Shown: positions 53,869 to 62,350 of the stretch, in pieces
How the letters are laid out: the number at the start of each line of letters is the position of its first letter
How positions within the stretch are numbered: position 1 is the stretch's first letter
Assembly (NCBI RefSeq): GCF_004001065.1
Contig: NZ_BIML01000004.1
Span: 62,001-126,000 of the forward strand
Length of the DNA stretch: 64,000 nt
Source: Paenibacillus xylaniclasticus
GTDB taxonomy: Bacteria; Bacillota; Bacilli; Paenibacillales; Paenibacillaceae
Direction of reading: 5' to 3'
The notes under the pieces: model-generated
What the model was told of the DNA's origin: nothing
Seen by the model: the letters and a program-made list of their open reading frames with translations, nothing else
The model's database searches: none
Translations under genes and position numbers: made by a program

Positions 53869-55156
53869 ATGTACGGAGAAACGGATAGCTGCAACAGCGG
53901 AGCGGAATAAACTTAACCGGGTATCGTCGAGTGCCACGCTGCATGATGATGATCCAGCCGTATCGTGCCGGGTGTGCAGAGGCGGTCCATTGACTAGATG
54001 GGTACATCTGCCCGCTATGCCGCTGACGGAAGAGCTGCGGAAGCCGGACGATTCTGCTGCTCCGTTCCTGGCGGACATTGACGTGTATGTATGTGCCGCT
54101 TGCGGCGTTTCACAGACGGTCGGTCAGCGGGATCTTTCACCCTATTATATTGATTACGGCTACACCGTCGGTCAATCGCCATTTGCAGCGCGGTATATGC
54201 AGCGGCTGGCTGATATGGTGCGGGATCGGTACGGCCTTGCGCCTGGATTCACCGTCGTTGAGATCGGCTCCGGCGACGGTGCCCAGCTCGAATGCTTCCG
54301 TCGCGCTGGCGCTTACGTATACGGTGTCGAGCCCTCGGCAGAGCTGTGCCGTGTGAGCCGACAGCGGGGCGTACCGGTGCTGGAGTCGCTGTTCACACCC
54401 TCCACGGCTGCGCTGCTGCCGGAGCCATTCCGTCCGGTTGATGTGCTGCTGATGACGTACACATTCGATCATTTGCCGGATCCCGCTGGAACGCTTGCGG
54501 CAGCGCGTTCTGTGCTTCATCCCGGCCGAGGACTGCTTGTGCTGGAAGTGCACGATCTGTCAAGAATCGTTGAGCGACGGGAATACTGCCTGTTCGAGCA
54601 TGAGCACTACACCTATTGGACGGCGAAGACATTGAGCGGCGCACTAGCGGCAAGCGGGTTCCGGCTGCTGACGACGGAGCTAGTGCCGGAGCAAGAGCGG
54701 CGCGGCAATTCGCTGCTTATCGTCGCGGCGCCAACCGATGCGGCGCATTCGCCGGATCAGGTGCTTCTGGTAGAAGAGGAAGCGGCGATCGACTATGCCG
54801 GATTTCAGCGTGAGCTGGAGAGGGGCATTGCTTTGCTGGATGCTTTCGTTGAGCGCGAAGCGGCAGCCGGAAGACGGATCGCTGGCTATGGCGGTGGAGG
54901 GCGCGGCGTCATGACGATGGCGGCCATGAATTCGTCCAAGAAGCTGGCATACGTATGCGACGCAAATGCTGGGCTGCACGGCAGGCTGACGCCGAAGTCA
55001 GGCGTGCCTATTGCGGACATTAACCAATTGACCCGTCAGCCGGTTGATACGCTAATCGTGTTCAGCTATGGATACATGGACGAGATAAGGGAAGCGGTCG
55101 CGAAGCTCCCTGGCGCGCCGAAGAGCATCGTATCAATGCTCGATATTTTGAAGTGA
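53858..55156 (+). CDS. SAM-dependent sugar C-methyltransferase (TylC3/NovU-like)
   Basis: A 432-residue protein with the layout of NDP-sugar C-methyltransferases: an N-terminal zinc-binding module (CRVCRGGPL near 31, CAACGVSQTV near 74), the class I SAM domain (VEIGSGDGAQLECF near 134, TFDHLPDP), and a C-terminal domain (GYGGGGRGVMTMAAM near 350). Such enzymes methylate C3 of NDP-4-keto-6-deoxy sugars. The expected substrate here is the RfbG product. GTG start inside the end of rfbG. Confidence 0.85.
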   Translation: MRDKCTEKRIAATAERNKLNRVSSSATLHDDDPAVSCRVCRGGPLTRWVHLPAMPLTEELRKPDDSAAPFLADIDVYVCAACGVSQTVGQRDLSPYYIDYGYTVGQSPFAARYMQRLADMVRDRYGLAPGFTVVEIGSGDGAQLECFRRAGAYVYGVEPSAELCRVSRQRGVPVLESLFTPSTAALLPEPFRPVDVLLMTYTFDHLPDPAGTLAAARSVLHPGRGLLVLEVHDLSRIVERREYCLFEHEHYTYWTAKTLSGALAASGFRLLTTELVPEQERRGNSLLIVAAPTDAAHSPDQVLLVEEEAAIDYAGFQRELERGIALLDAFVEREAAAGRRIAGYGGGGRGVMTMAAMNSSKKLAYVCDANAGLHGRLTPKSGVPIADINQLTRQPVDTLIVFSYGYMDEIREAVAKLPGAPKSIVSMLDILK

Positions 55157-55166
55157 GGGACCTAGC

Positions 55167-57083
55167 ATGGACAGGATGCGAAACGATACGCCGAATGCAG
55201 AAGGAGAGCGGCCCGCGGCATTCGTAACCGGCGCCGCCGGTTTTATCGGCGCCGCCGTATGCCGGCGGCTGCTTGCGCTCGGATGGCAGGTATATGCGGT
55301 CATCCGCCAAGGCTCGAATCGAGAGCGGCTTCCGGCGCGGCATCCTTCGCTTATGCTCGTCGAGGGCGATCTGATGCGGCTTCCGAAATGGGAGGCGAAG
55401 CTTGAGGAAGCCGTCCAACGTCGTGGTCCGGCTGCCGTATGGCTTCATCTCGGCTGGACGGGCGTAGCGGGTGCGGACCGAAACGATGAGGCGCAGAATG
55501 ACAATGTGGCTGCGGTGCTGCAATCGGTGCGGACAGCTGCCAAGCTAGGCTGTCGAAGCTGGATCGGAGCCGGTTCGCAGGCGGAATACGGCCGGCTCGA
55601 AGGGCGGGCCGATGAAGGGACGTCAGAATTGCCGACGACCGTCTACGGCAAAGCGAAGCTAGCGGCAGGACGGGAGGCGCTCGCGGAGGCGAAGCGCCTC
55701 GGATTGGCCGGCAGCTGGGTACGGATCTTCAGCGTGTACGGGCCGGGCGATAATGGAGGCTGGCTCATTCCGGACATTGCGCGCAAGCTGCTTGCGGGAC
55801 AAAGCCCAGAGCTGACGCTGGGAGAACAGCGGTGGGATTATTTGTATATCGATGATGCAGCTGATGCGTTTGCTGCTCTTGCACAGAGAAGTATTACGGC
55901 TCCGTATTCGGTGAAGCCACTTAACGCGGCAGGTCAACAGGCCGTGCATCCGGCAGCTGGCGTCTTTAATCTAGGCTCAGGCGAGAGTCGAACGATACGC
56001 GAAATTGCGGAGCTAGTCCGCACCGAAGCCGCCCGTTGGCTGCCGCCGGATTTGCCGCAGAACGGGGAAGCGCGAACGTCTGATCATGACAACGGGGGAA
56101 GCTTGGATCGGCTAGTTCCTCCGCTTCAGCTGGGCGCCGTTCCGTATCGGGACGACCAGGTGATGCTGCTGGAGGCGGAAGCTGCCAAGCTGCGCAGCAT
56201 TACCGGCTGGAAGCCGCGCATTCCGCTTGAGGAAGGGATTCGGCGGACGGTGGCTGCGATCGCCAAGCAGTTTGCACAGGAACGGAGACTGGCGATTAAG
56301 CGCAGCATTGTCACGATGGCCTACCGCTCCGGCGCCTCGCACGTCGGGGCTGCGCTGTCGGTAGCGGATATTCTGCTCGTCCTCTACTGCCGCGTAATGC
56401 GTGTTAATCCGGCGGACGCGGATGCGCCGTACCGAGATAAGCTTGTGTTCTCCAAGGCGCATGCGAGCACGGCCCTATACGCGATATTGGCTGAGCGCGG
56501 ATTTATGCCGACAAGCCGGCTGGACGGCTATTCGGTCGATGGGGGCACGCTGCCAGGTCATCTGGACCGCCGCTCGGCGCCAGGCATCGACGTATCGGCC
56601 GGCTCGCTCGGTCACGGCTTATCTATCGCGACGGGGCTGGCGCTGGCAGATCGGCTGGCGGGACGCGACAGCCGGACGTTCGCCGTGCTGGGCGACGGGG
56701 AATGTAACGAAGGCTCGGTTTGGGAGGCGGCGCTGCTTGCCTCCGCGCAAAAGCTGGACGGATTGACTGCTGTCGTGGATTGCAACGGATGGCAAGGGTT
56801 CGGTCGTACGGATGAGCTGGCGCCGCTCACAGCACTCGGCGACAAATGGCGGGCATTCGGCTGGGAAGCCGTTGAAGTCGACGGTCACGACGAAGAAGCG
56901 CTGTACCGTGCGTTAAGTAAACGCGGCACGGAGGGACGACCCAAAGTAGTGATCGCCAGAACAATAAAAGGGCATGGCGTTGATTATATGGCCGATACGC
57001 TTGAGTGGCATTACAAGTCGCCCAGCGCCGAGCAGTGGTACGATGCGATGCGTCAGCTTGGCAGCGGGGAGGGAAGCGGATGA
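55167..57083 (+). CDS. Fusion of an NAD-dependent sugar epimerase/reductase with a transketolase N-terminal subunit
   Basis: A 638-residue two-enzyme protein. Residues 1-365 are an extended SDR epimerase/reductase: TGAAGFIGAAVCRRL, YGRLEG and Y160 of YGKAK, ending with the family's GWKPRIPLEEGIRRT. From about 370 it is the thiamine diphosphate-binding half of a transketolase (SGASHVGAALSVADILLVLY, FSKAHASTALYAILAERGF), with the ThDP motif GDGECNEG at 509 and its asparagine at 540. No frameshift or strong internal start is visible at the junction. The matching C-terminal half is the next gene. It could reduce the 4-keto sugar and take part in a two-carbon transfer. Confidence 0.85.
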   Translation: MDRMRNDTPNAEGERPAAFVTGAAGFIGAAVCRRLLALGWQVYAVIRQGSNRERLPARHPSLMLVEGDLMRLPKWEAKLEEAVQRRGPAAVWLHLGWTGVAGADRNDEAQNDNVAAVLQSVRTAAKLGCRSWIGAGSQAEYGRLEGRADEGTSELPTTVYGKAKLAAGREALAEAKRLGLAGSWVRIFSVYGPGDNGGWLIPDIARKLLAGQSPELTLGEQRWDYLYIDDAADAFAALAQRSITAPYSVKPLNAAGQQAVHPAAGVFNLGSGESRTIREIAELVRTEAARWLPPDLPQNGEARTSDHDNGGSLDRLVPPLQLGAVPYRDDQVMLLEAEAAKLRSITGWKPRIPLEEGIRRTVAAIAKQFAQERRLAIKRSIVTMAYRSGASHVGAALSVADILLVLYCRVMRVNPADADAPYRDKLVFSKAHASTALYAILAERGFMPTSRLDGYSVDGGTLPGHLDRRSAPGIDVSAGSLGHGLSIATGLALADRLAGRDSRTFAVLGDGECNEGSVWEAALLASAQKLDGLTAVVDCNGWQGFGRTDELAPLTALGDKWRAFGWEAVEVDGHDEEALYRALSKRGTEGRPKVVIARTIKGHGVDYMADTLEWHYKSPSAEQWYDAMRQLGSGEGSG

Positions 57084-58009
57084 GAAACGCATTCGTTCGG
57101 GAAATGCTGCAGCGTGCTGAGCATGACGAGCGGCTAATGGTGATTACGCCAGACCTTGGTTTCTCCGTATGGGAGCCTTTCCGCGACCGGTTCCCTGGCA
57201 GGCTCATCAATGCGGGGATCGCCGAGCAGAATGCGGTTGGGATGGCGGCAGGACTGGCGCTAAGCGGCTATCTTCCTTATGTATACAGCATCATTCCGTT
57301 CGTTACGATGCGGGCGTATGAACAGATACGGATCGATGCCGCTTATATGAAGGTGCCGGTGCGTATCGTCGGCGTAGGTGCCGGGCTCGCCTACGGCGGG
57401 CAGGGGCCGACCCATCACGGGCTGGAGGATGTCGCACTCATGCGCGCGCTGCCGAATATGACCGTATGCTGTCCCGGCGACGATATTGAGGCGCGGGAGC
57501 TGACGCTGGCAAGCTTCGTTCATGACGGGCCGATGTATATCCGGCTGGGCAAATCGGGCGAGCCTCGCGTCCATGAGGCATCGTTGCGAATCCCGCTCGG
57601 CGGGACGGTCGAGCTTATGGCTGGCTCGGAGCTTGCCGTACTCGCCTCGGGCACGGCGCTGCCGCATGCACGCGATTGGGTCATGCGGCTTCGGACCGAA
57701 CCGGACCCGATCGATGCGGCGCTTGTCAGCGTGCCGACGGTGAAGCCATTTCCGGTAGAGACCGTGCTCAGCTATGCCAGACGCGGCATGCCGATTGTGA
57801 CGGTCGAAGAGCACAGCGTCATCGGCGGCCTTGGCTCGGCTTGCGCAGAGACGCTGGCGGAGCTCGGTGCAGCCGTGCCGCTGCGCCGGTTTGGACTGCC
57901 GGACGATTTCAATCGGCATGTCGGCAGCCATGCTTATTTGCTGGAGCGTGCGGGTTTTCACTATGAACGTTTTCAACAAATTGCGAGAGGAGCGTGCGGC
58001 AGACGATGA
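57080..58009 (+). CDS. Transketolase C-terminal subunit
   Basis: The pyrimidine-binding and C-terminal half of a split transketolase, 309 residues, needed to complete the active site with the upstream fusion. NAGIAEQNAVGMAAGLALSG carries the catalytic Glu (E49); YSIIPFVTMRAYEQIRID and GQGPTHHGLEDVALMR follow, then the C-terminal domain (EEHSVIGGLGSACAETLAEL). ATG overlaps the previous stop (ATGA). Split transketolases next to sugar genes usually serve a specialised pathway and not the pentose cycle. Confidence 0.88.
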   Translation: MRNAFVREMLQRAEHDERLMVITPDLGFSVWEPFRDRFPGRLINAGIAEQNAVGMAAGLALSGYLPYVYSIIPFVTMRAYEQIRIDAAYMKVPVRIVGVGAGLAYGGQGPTHHGLEDVALMRALPNMTVCCPGDDIEARELTLASFVHDGPMYIRLGKSGEPRVHEASLRIPLGGTVELMAGSELAVLASGTALPHARDWVMRLRTEPDPIDAALVSVPTVKPFPVETVLSYARRGMPIVTVEEHSVIGGLGSACAETLAELGAAVPLRRFGLPDDFNRHVGSHAYLLERAGFHYERFQQIARGACGRR

Positions 58010-58767
58010 CCGAGTCCTATAAGCCGATGGGTATGATTGGCAAGCATCACAGGGCCGCAGATTTTGAGGCGTATCAATTGACGGAGGAGACGTTCAAGCA
58101 GTCGCAGCTGTCCATATTCAACAAGCTGGAAGCATTTCCGAGGTTTGCAACGAAGCGGAGCTTGGCCAAATTTTTGTGCCGGCACGAAATATTCAAGCAT
58201 GTGCTTGGGGTAACGGGCAGCATCGTCGAATGCGGGGTGTTTAATGGCGGCGGCCTGTTCACATGGGCTCAGCTGTCGAGTATTTACGAGCCAGCTAACC
58301 ATACACGAAAAATTATCGGCTTCGATACGTTCGCCGGATTCCCGTCCGTATCCGAGCAGGACCGCGAGCCGGACGATGAATTTAAAGCTGGCGACTTGAA
58401 GGGCGAGACGATCGATCAACTGCGCAAATCGATCGAGAAATATAACGCCGAGCGATATTTGTCTCATATCCCGAATGTAGAGCTCGTGGAAGGCGACTTC
58501 ATGCAGACGGCGGATGCGTTCGTGGAGAGAAATAAGCATTTGCTCGTTGCGCTCTTGTATCTCGATTTTGATCTGTATGAGCCGACGAAGAAAGCGCTAG
58601 AGGTGTTCCTGCCACGGATGGGCAAAGGCTCGGTCGTCTGTTTTGATGAGCTGAACTGCGCCTCGTTCCCAGGAGAGACGGGCGCGCTGCTCGAAATGCT
58701 GCCCCTTCGTGATACGGCGATCCGCCGGTTTCCGACGGACCCGTGGGTGTCGTATGTTATTCTTTAA
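58006..58767 (+). CDS. TylF/MycF-like sugar O-methyltransferase
   Basis: A 253-residue SAM- and metal-dependent methyltransferase related to macrocin O-methyltransferase TylF. Typical features are GSIVECGVFNGGGLFTWAQL, IIGFDTFAGFP near 108-118, FKAGDLKG and the LLYLDFDLYEPTKKALEVF segment with metal-binding Asp residues. It probably methylates a sugar hydroxyl. ATG overlaps the previous stop (ATGA). Confidence 0.88.
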   Translation: MTESYKPMGMIGKHHRAADFEAYQLTEETFKQSQLSIFNKLEAFPRFATKRSLAKFLCRHEIFKHVLGVTGSIVECGVFNGGGLFTWAQLSSIYEPANHTRKIIGFDTFAGFPSVSEQDREPDDEFKAGDLKGETIDQLRKSIEKYNAERYLSHIPNVELVEGDFMQTADAFVERNKHLLVALLYLDFDLYEPTKKALEVFLPRMGKGSVVCFDELNCASFPGETGALLEMLPLRDTAIRRFPTDPWVSYVIL

Positions 58768-58785
58768 TGAAGTGCGGTGGACGGC

Positions 58786-59502
58786 ATGAGCGAGGCGAAC
58801 GAAGATAAGCCGCAGCCGCAAGAGCAGATCGGGCAAGAGCGCACCGAGCAGGCCGAGCCGGTCAAGCAGGCAAGACAGTCCGAGCAGGCCCGTCAAGCCG
58901 GACAGCATGAACAAGCTGAACCGTCATCCTTCGACTCGAAGGCTGCAGCAGCTGCTCCTACGAGACCAAAGTTCTACGAGCTGGGAGAGCATTCGGTCAT
59001 TGAGGGCGGCTGCATCATGCAGGGAGCGGAAGAAATAGCGATTGGAAGAGGCGTATTCGTGCGGACGGGAGCATGGTTTAACATCTGTACACCTGTGACC
59101 GGGGAGCGGCCGAAGCTGATCGTCGGCGATGGCTGCCAGTTTAATTTCCGTGTATCCATATCGGCCGCCAATCGTATCATACTGGAGCGTTTCTCGATTT
59201 TCGGACACCAGACCTATATTAGCGATACCCAGCATGAATACCGCAATGTCGGCATTCCGATTATTATGCAAGGTATATCGGATACAGAAGGCGAGACAGT
59301 CGTCGGAGAAGGGACCTGGGTCGGCGCGAACTGCATCATCGGCGGGCGGCTTAGGATCGGCCGAGGGTCGGTCATCGGCGCGAACAGCGTCGTTACGGAT
59401 AGCATCCCTGATTTCAGCGTCGCGGTTGGTGCTCCGGCCCGTGTCATCAAAATGTTCGATACCGATGCTGCAGATTGGATTGCAGTGCGGGGCAAAGAGT
59501 AG
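58786..59502 (+). CDS. Left-handed beta-helix acyltransferase with Gln/Glu-rich leader
   Basis: A 238-residue hexapeptide-repeat (LbH) transferase. The first about 60 residues are a flexible run rich in Gln, Glu and Ala. The catalytic part starts near 62 (FYELGEHSVIEGGCIMQGAE) and has repeated hexapeptides with VVGEGTWVGANCIIGGRLRI and IGRGSVIGANSVVTDS. Relatives acetylate sugars or antibiotics using acetyl-CoA. An in-frame GTG at 58777 would add three residues. Confidence 0.85.
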   Translation: MSEANEDKPQPQEQIGQERTEQAEPVKQARQSEQARQAGQHEQAEPSSFDSKAAAAAPTRPKFYELGEHSVIEGGCIMQGAEEIAIGRGVFVRTGAWFNICTPVTGERPKLIVGDGCQFNFRVSISAANRIILERFSIFGHQTYISDTQHEYRNVGIPIIMQGISDTEGETVVGEGTWVGANCIIGGRLRIGRGSVIGANSVVTDSIPDFSVAVGAPARVIKMFDTDAADWIAVRGKE

Positions 59503-59511
59503 ATTGAGACG

Positions 59512-60432
59512 GTGCTGCGCAGGCGGCGTGAGCATCCCGTCATGACGATCGCTATTCCGACATACAACCGGGCGAACGATTTGGACCGTTGTCTCGGTTC
59601 GATTTTTCATCAAATCGGGGAATGTACACTGATTGAGGTGCTGGTGTCCGACAACGCTTCATCGGATCAGACGCAGGAGGTGCTTCAATCGTACGCACAG
59701 GTGTACCCGAACGCAAACTTCCGGTATTGGCGCAATGAGGAGAACATCGGTGCAGAGCGGAATATTCTGAAGCTGATGGATGAGGCGCGCGGAGATTATG
59801 TGATGCTGCATGGGGATGACGATTTTTTCGTCGACATGACGATTATGCCGATGTTCAATATCGTGCATCGGCATCGAGGCAGCAGCGTAATTTTTATCGA
59901 TGTGCTGCGCAACCGTCGTACTGTTGAAACGTTCGAGGGGCTTGACGCGTTTATTAGTAGAGCTTCCATCCATTCTGGTTTTATTTCGTCGATAATAATC
60001 GAGCGTGAGCTGTACCGGCAGATTGAACACAAATCGTTATTCGTCGGCTCTGGCTTTAATCATATCTATTTGCAGCTGGAGGCGATTCGAAGGAAGCCGC
60101 AATTTACGATCGTGTATGAATCGATCTTCGCATATGCGGGCAACAGACCGGATGGCTACAACTTCGGCAAATATTTTATTGACGGCTACTTGAGTATTCT
60201 GTCTCATTACCGGCAGTACGGGCTGACGGAAGAAGCGATCAAGACGGAGAAGGGCAATATGCTCGCGACAACCGTACTGCCTTGGTATAAACGGATTATC
60301 GAGGAAGGACTGGGGACAGATCTGACGGGCTTTGAGGAGATTTATACGGCGCATTACAAAGACGAACCGTATTACGAGAAAATATTGGAATGGATTCGCA
60401 GCATCCAGCCGCCCCAGCGGGAGGAGCAGTAA
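59512..60432 (+). CDS. Family 2 glycosyltransferase
   Basis: A 306-residue (or 296 from the ATG at 59542) cytoplasmic GT-A enzyme. MTIAIPTYNRANDLDRCLGS, VSDNASSDQT and the DxD-type MLHGDDDFF near 100 are clear. The last gene of the cluster; it lies nine bases after the acyltransferase stop. Acceptor and donor are unknown. Confidence 0.85.
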   Translation: MLRRRREHPVMTIAIPTYNRANDLDRCLGSIFHQIGECTLIEVLVSDNASSDQTQEVLQSYAQVYPNANFRYWRNEENIGAERNILKLMDEARGDYVMLHGDDDFFVDMTIMPMFNIVHRHRGSSVIFIDVLRNRRTVETFEGLDAFISRASIHSGFISSIIIERELYRQIEHKSLFVGSGFNHIYLQLEAIRRKPQFTIVYESIFAYAGNRPDGYNFGKYFIDGYLSILSHYRQYGLTEEAIKTEKGNMLATTVLPWYKRIIEEGLGTDLTGFEEIYTAHYKDEPYYEKILEWIRSIQPPQREEQ

Positions 60433-60521
60433 CGAACCTAACACGGTTCTCTATTTAAAATAATCGCATCGTGCATTTATCGTTGGCATAATGCCGACAG
60501 CAGCAAGCAGCAGATGGAACG

Positions 60522-60553
60522 AGGGCGTCTCCTATTCGATTGGAGGCGTCTTT
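60522..60553 (+). terminator. G-U-rich hairpin at the end of the glycan operon
   Basis: AGGGCGTCTCC pairs with GGAGGCGTCTT using several G-U pairs. On the minus strand those would become C-A mismatches, so the structure works only in plus-strand RNA. The following T run is short (TTT). Confidence 0.5.
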
Positions 60554-60626
60554 GGCTGTTCTTGAAATGCAAGTAACGTCATAATAGATAAGGCAGAATG
60601 AACTGTCTATGAAGGGGGATGTACGT

Positions 60627-61307
60627 GTGCCGCAATTACCGCAATCGACAGCCATTGCCGTTAGGCTGTGGCTTATTCCTGTATTAGCAGCAGCGTTCAT
60701 GGCCGCGGGCTTCTGCTGGCTGTCGGTCTATGTTGGAGGCGGACAAGGGGGGCCGACCGCGTTAGATCGCCGGATAATCGAGCTCGTCCGCAACTTGGAG
60801 TCGCCGGTGATGACCGCATGGATGACGAGCATTACCCGATTGGGCGATGGTGTGCCGACAGCTGTCATTGCTTGTGCTGTACTTATCGTGCTGTCAAGAC
60901 TTAAGTATCGTTATGAGCTGCTCCTCTTCATATTGGTCGTTGCTGGCTCAGGATTGCTTAATATGACGTTGAAGCGGATTATTCAACGGACGCGGCCCGG
61001 AGGGATACCATTGGTCGAAGCGACAGGCTACAGCTTTCCGAGCGGTCATTCGATGGCGGCATTTACACTGTACGGAATTACGGCGTATTTGATTTGGAAG
61101 CATATTCCCCGGCGCGATGGACGAGCTCTTATGGTGTTGATCAGCGCTCTAATTATTGCAGCGATAGGGACAAGTCGCATCTATGTGGGCGTCCACTATC
61201 CGACAGATGTGCTAGGCGCTTACTTGGCGAGCGGAGTGTGGCTTACGGTGACCATCGGCGCTTTCCGGTACTGGCAGTCTGTGATGAAGCTGCGGACGGG
61301 CCGTTAA
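60627..61307 (+). CDS. PAP2-family membrane phosphatase
   Basis: An integral membrane phosphatase of 226 residues. The three catalytic motifs are KRIIQRTRPGG, SFPSGHSMAAF and SRIYVGVHYPTDVLGAYLASG. About five or six membrane segments surround them. Likely substrates are lipid phosphates such as undecaprenyl pyrophosphate or phosphatidic acid; recycling of the glycan carrier is possible but unproven. GTG start at 60627 behind GAAGGGGG. It overlaps the convergent glycosyltransferase gene by four bases. Confidence 0.88.
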   Translation: MPQLPQSTAIAVRLWLIPVLAAAFMAAGFCWLSVYVGGGQGGPTALDRRIIELVRNLESPVMTAWMTSITRLGDGVPTAVIACAVLIVLSRLKYRYELLLFILVVAGSGLLNMTLKRIIQRTRPGGIPLVEATGYSFPSGHSMAAFTLYGITAYLIWKHIPRRDGRALMVLISALIIAAIGTSRIYVGVHYPTDVLGAYLASGVWLTVTIGAFRYWQSVMKLRTGR

Positions 61308-62314
61308 TAAACGAATTTGCGCTGCGCCCAATAGCTGAACGCGAACAGCAGTCCTTCCGTAAGCAGCTTTGCTGCGAGCAGCGGAAGCCCGGCGATTCTG
61401 TAGAACGTATAGATAAGGCCATAGTTTAAGACGAGAATGATCAGGACGAGTGCAAAATATTTGACCGCCGAAGCTAGAATGGCCTGCTTGCTGCTTTGAA
61501 AGACGAGCCTCCGGTTCATTACGAAGTTTAGGAGAGCGCTGAATATTCGAGCGATTACGACGGCAAGCAGCAGCTGTCCAGTAGCATAATGGATGAGCAG
61601 CAGCAATCCATAATCGAGCAGCGCGGAGGCAGCCGACGAACAGCCAAATTTCAGTATTGGCTTATATACGCGGATTGAATCGGCTATCGGGTGAAAATGA
61701 GACGATTCATTACGCTCCAAATAGACGGTTTCGATCGGCACCTCCACGAGCGAAATGTTCTCGGTTTTTGCCAGCAGCAGCATGTTCATTTCATATTCAA
61801 ACCGTTCACCTGGAACGGAGCAAAGCCAGTCCAACATATCGGCCGAGTATCCGCGTAGTCCGGTTTGTGTATCTTGTATGCGGCTGCCGGTCGTGAATCT
61901 GTAAGCGATTCGGGTGACCGCATTGCCGAACCGGCTGCGCAGCGGCACTTCTCCGGTAAACTGTCTACTGCCGAGAACGATATGTCCCGGGTGCTGTAAG
62001 ACGGCGCCGGCGATTCGTCGAATATCTTCGGGCAAATGCTGGCCGTCGCTGTCTGCACAGATTACACCATCTCTTCGTCCCTCTGCTTGTATATAGCTGA
62101 AGCCGGTTTTGAGCGCCCGGCCCTTGCCGAGGTTACGCGCATGCGTTAGAACGGTACAGCCAAGTTGTGCAGCAGCTTGAAAAATAGGCTGGAATGAGGA
62201 GCCGCTGCCATCATCCACGATGATGATCGGACGGTCGATATCGTCGGCTTGAAGCTGACGGATTAACGTCAGAAGCCGTTCATCCGGTTCATAGGATGGA
62301 ATTAGTATCGTCAT
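61304..62314 (-). CDS. Glycosyltransferase fused to a GtrA-like membrane domain
   Basis: A 336-residue membrane protein. Residues 1-215 are a GT2 domain (ILIPSYEPDERLLTLIRQL, IIVDDGSG, ICADSDGQHLPEDI, QDTQTGLRGY) of the polyisoprenyl-phosphate glycosyltransferase type. Residues 220-336 form four membrane helices of the GtrA family (VARIFSALLNFVMNRRLVF-like VVIARIFSALLNFVMNRRLV). It probably makes or flips an undecaprenyl-phosphate-linked sugar for wall or teichoic acid decoration. Confidence 0.88.
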   Translation of the reverse strand: MTILIPSYEPDERLLTLIRQLQADDIDRPIIIVDDGSGSSFQPIFQAAAQLGCTVLTHARNLGKGRALKTGFSYIQAEGRRDGVICADSDGQHLPEDIRRIAGAVLQHPGHIVLGSRQFTGEVPLRSRFGNAVTRIAYRFTTGSRIQDTQTGLRGYSADMLDWLCSVPGERFEYEMNMLLLAKTENISLVEVPIETVYLERNESSHFHPIADSIRVYKPILKFGCSSAASALLDYGLLLLIHYATGQLLLAVVIARIFSALLNFVMNRRLVFQSSKQAILASAVKYFALVLIILVLNYGLIYTFYRIAGLPLLAAKLLTEGLLFAFSYWAQRKFVY

Positions 62315-62350
62315 GTTTTGATGCCTCCTTGGTGAATGTCATTACAGTGT

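Noticed and set aside
53180-54007. 275-codon minus-strand frame opposite rfbG
   Set aside because: Low-complexity Ser/Ala/Pro/Arg translation typical of the reverse of a GC-rich gene; rfbG on the other strand has all catalytic motifs.
47908-60432. Prophage or mobile island carrying the glycan genes
   Set aside because: No integrase, transposase, tRNA target or flanking direct repeat was seen.
60562-60590. Promoter TTGAAA-N17-TAGATA before the PAP2 gene
   Set aside because: The -10 matches the consensus poorly; too weak to list as a feature.
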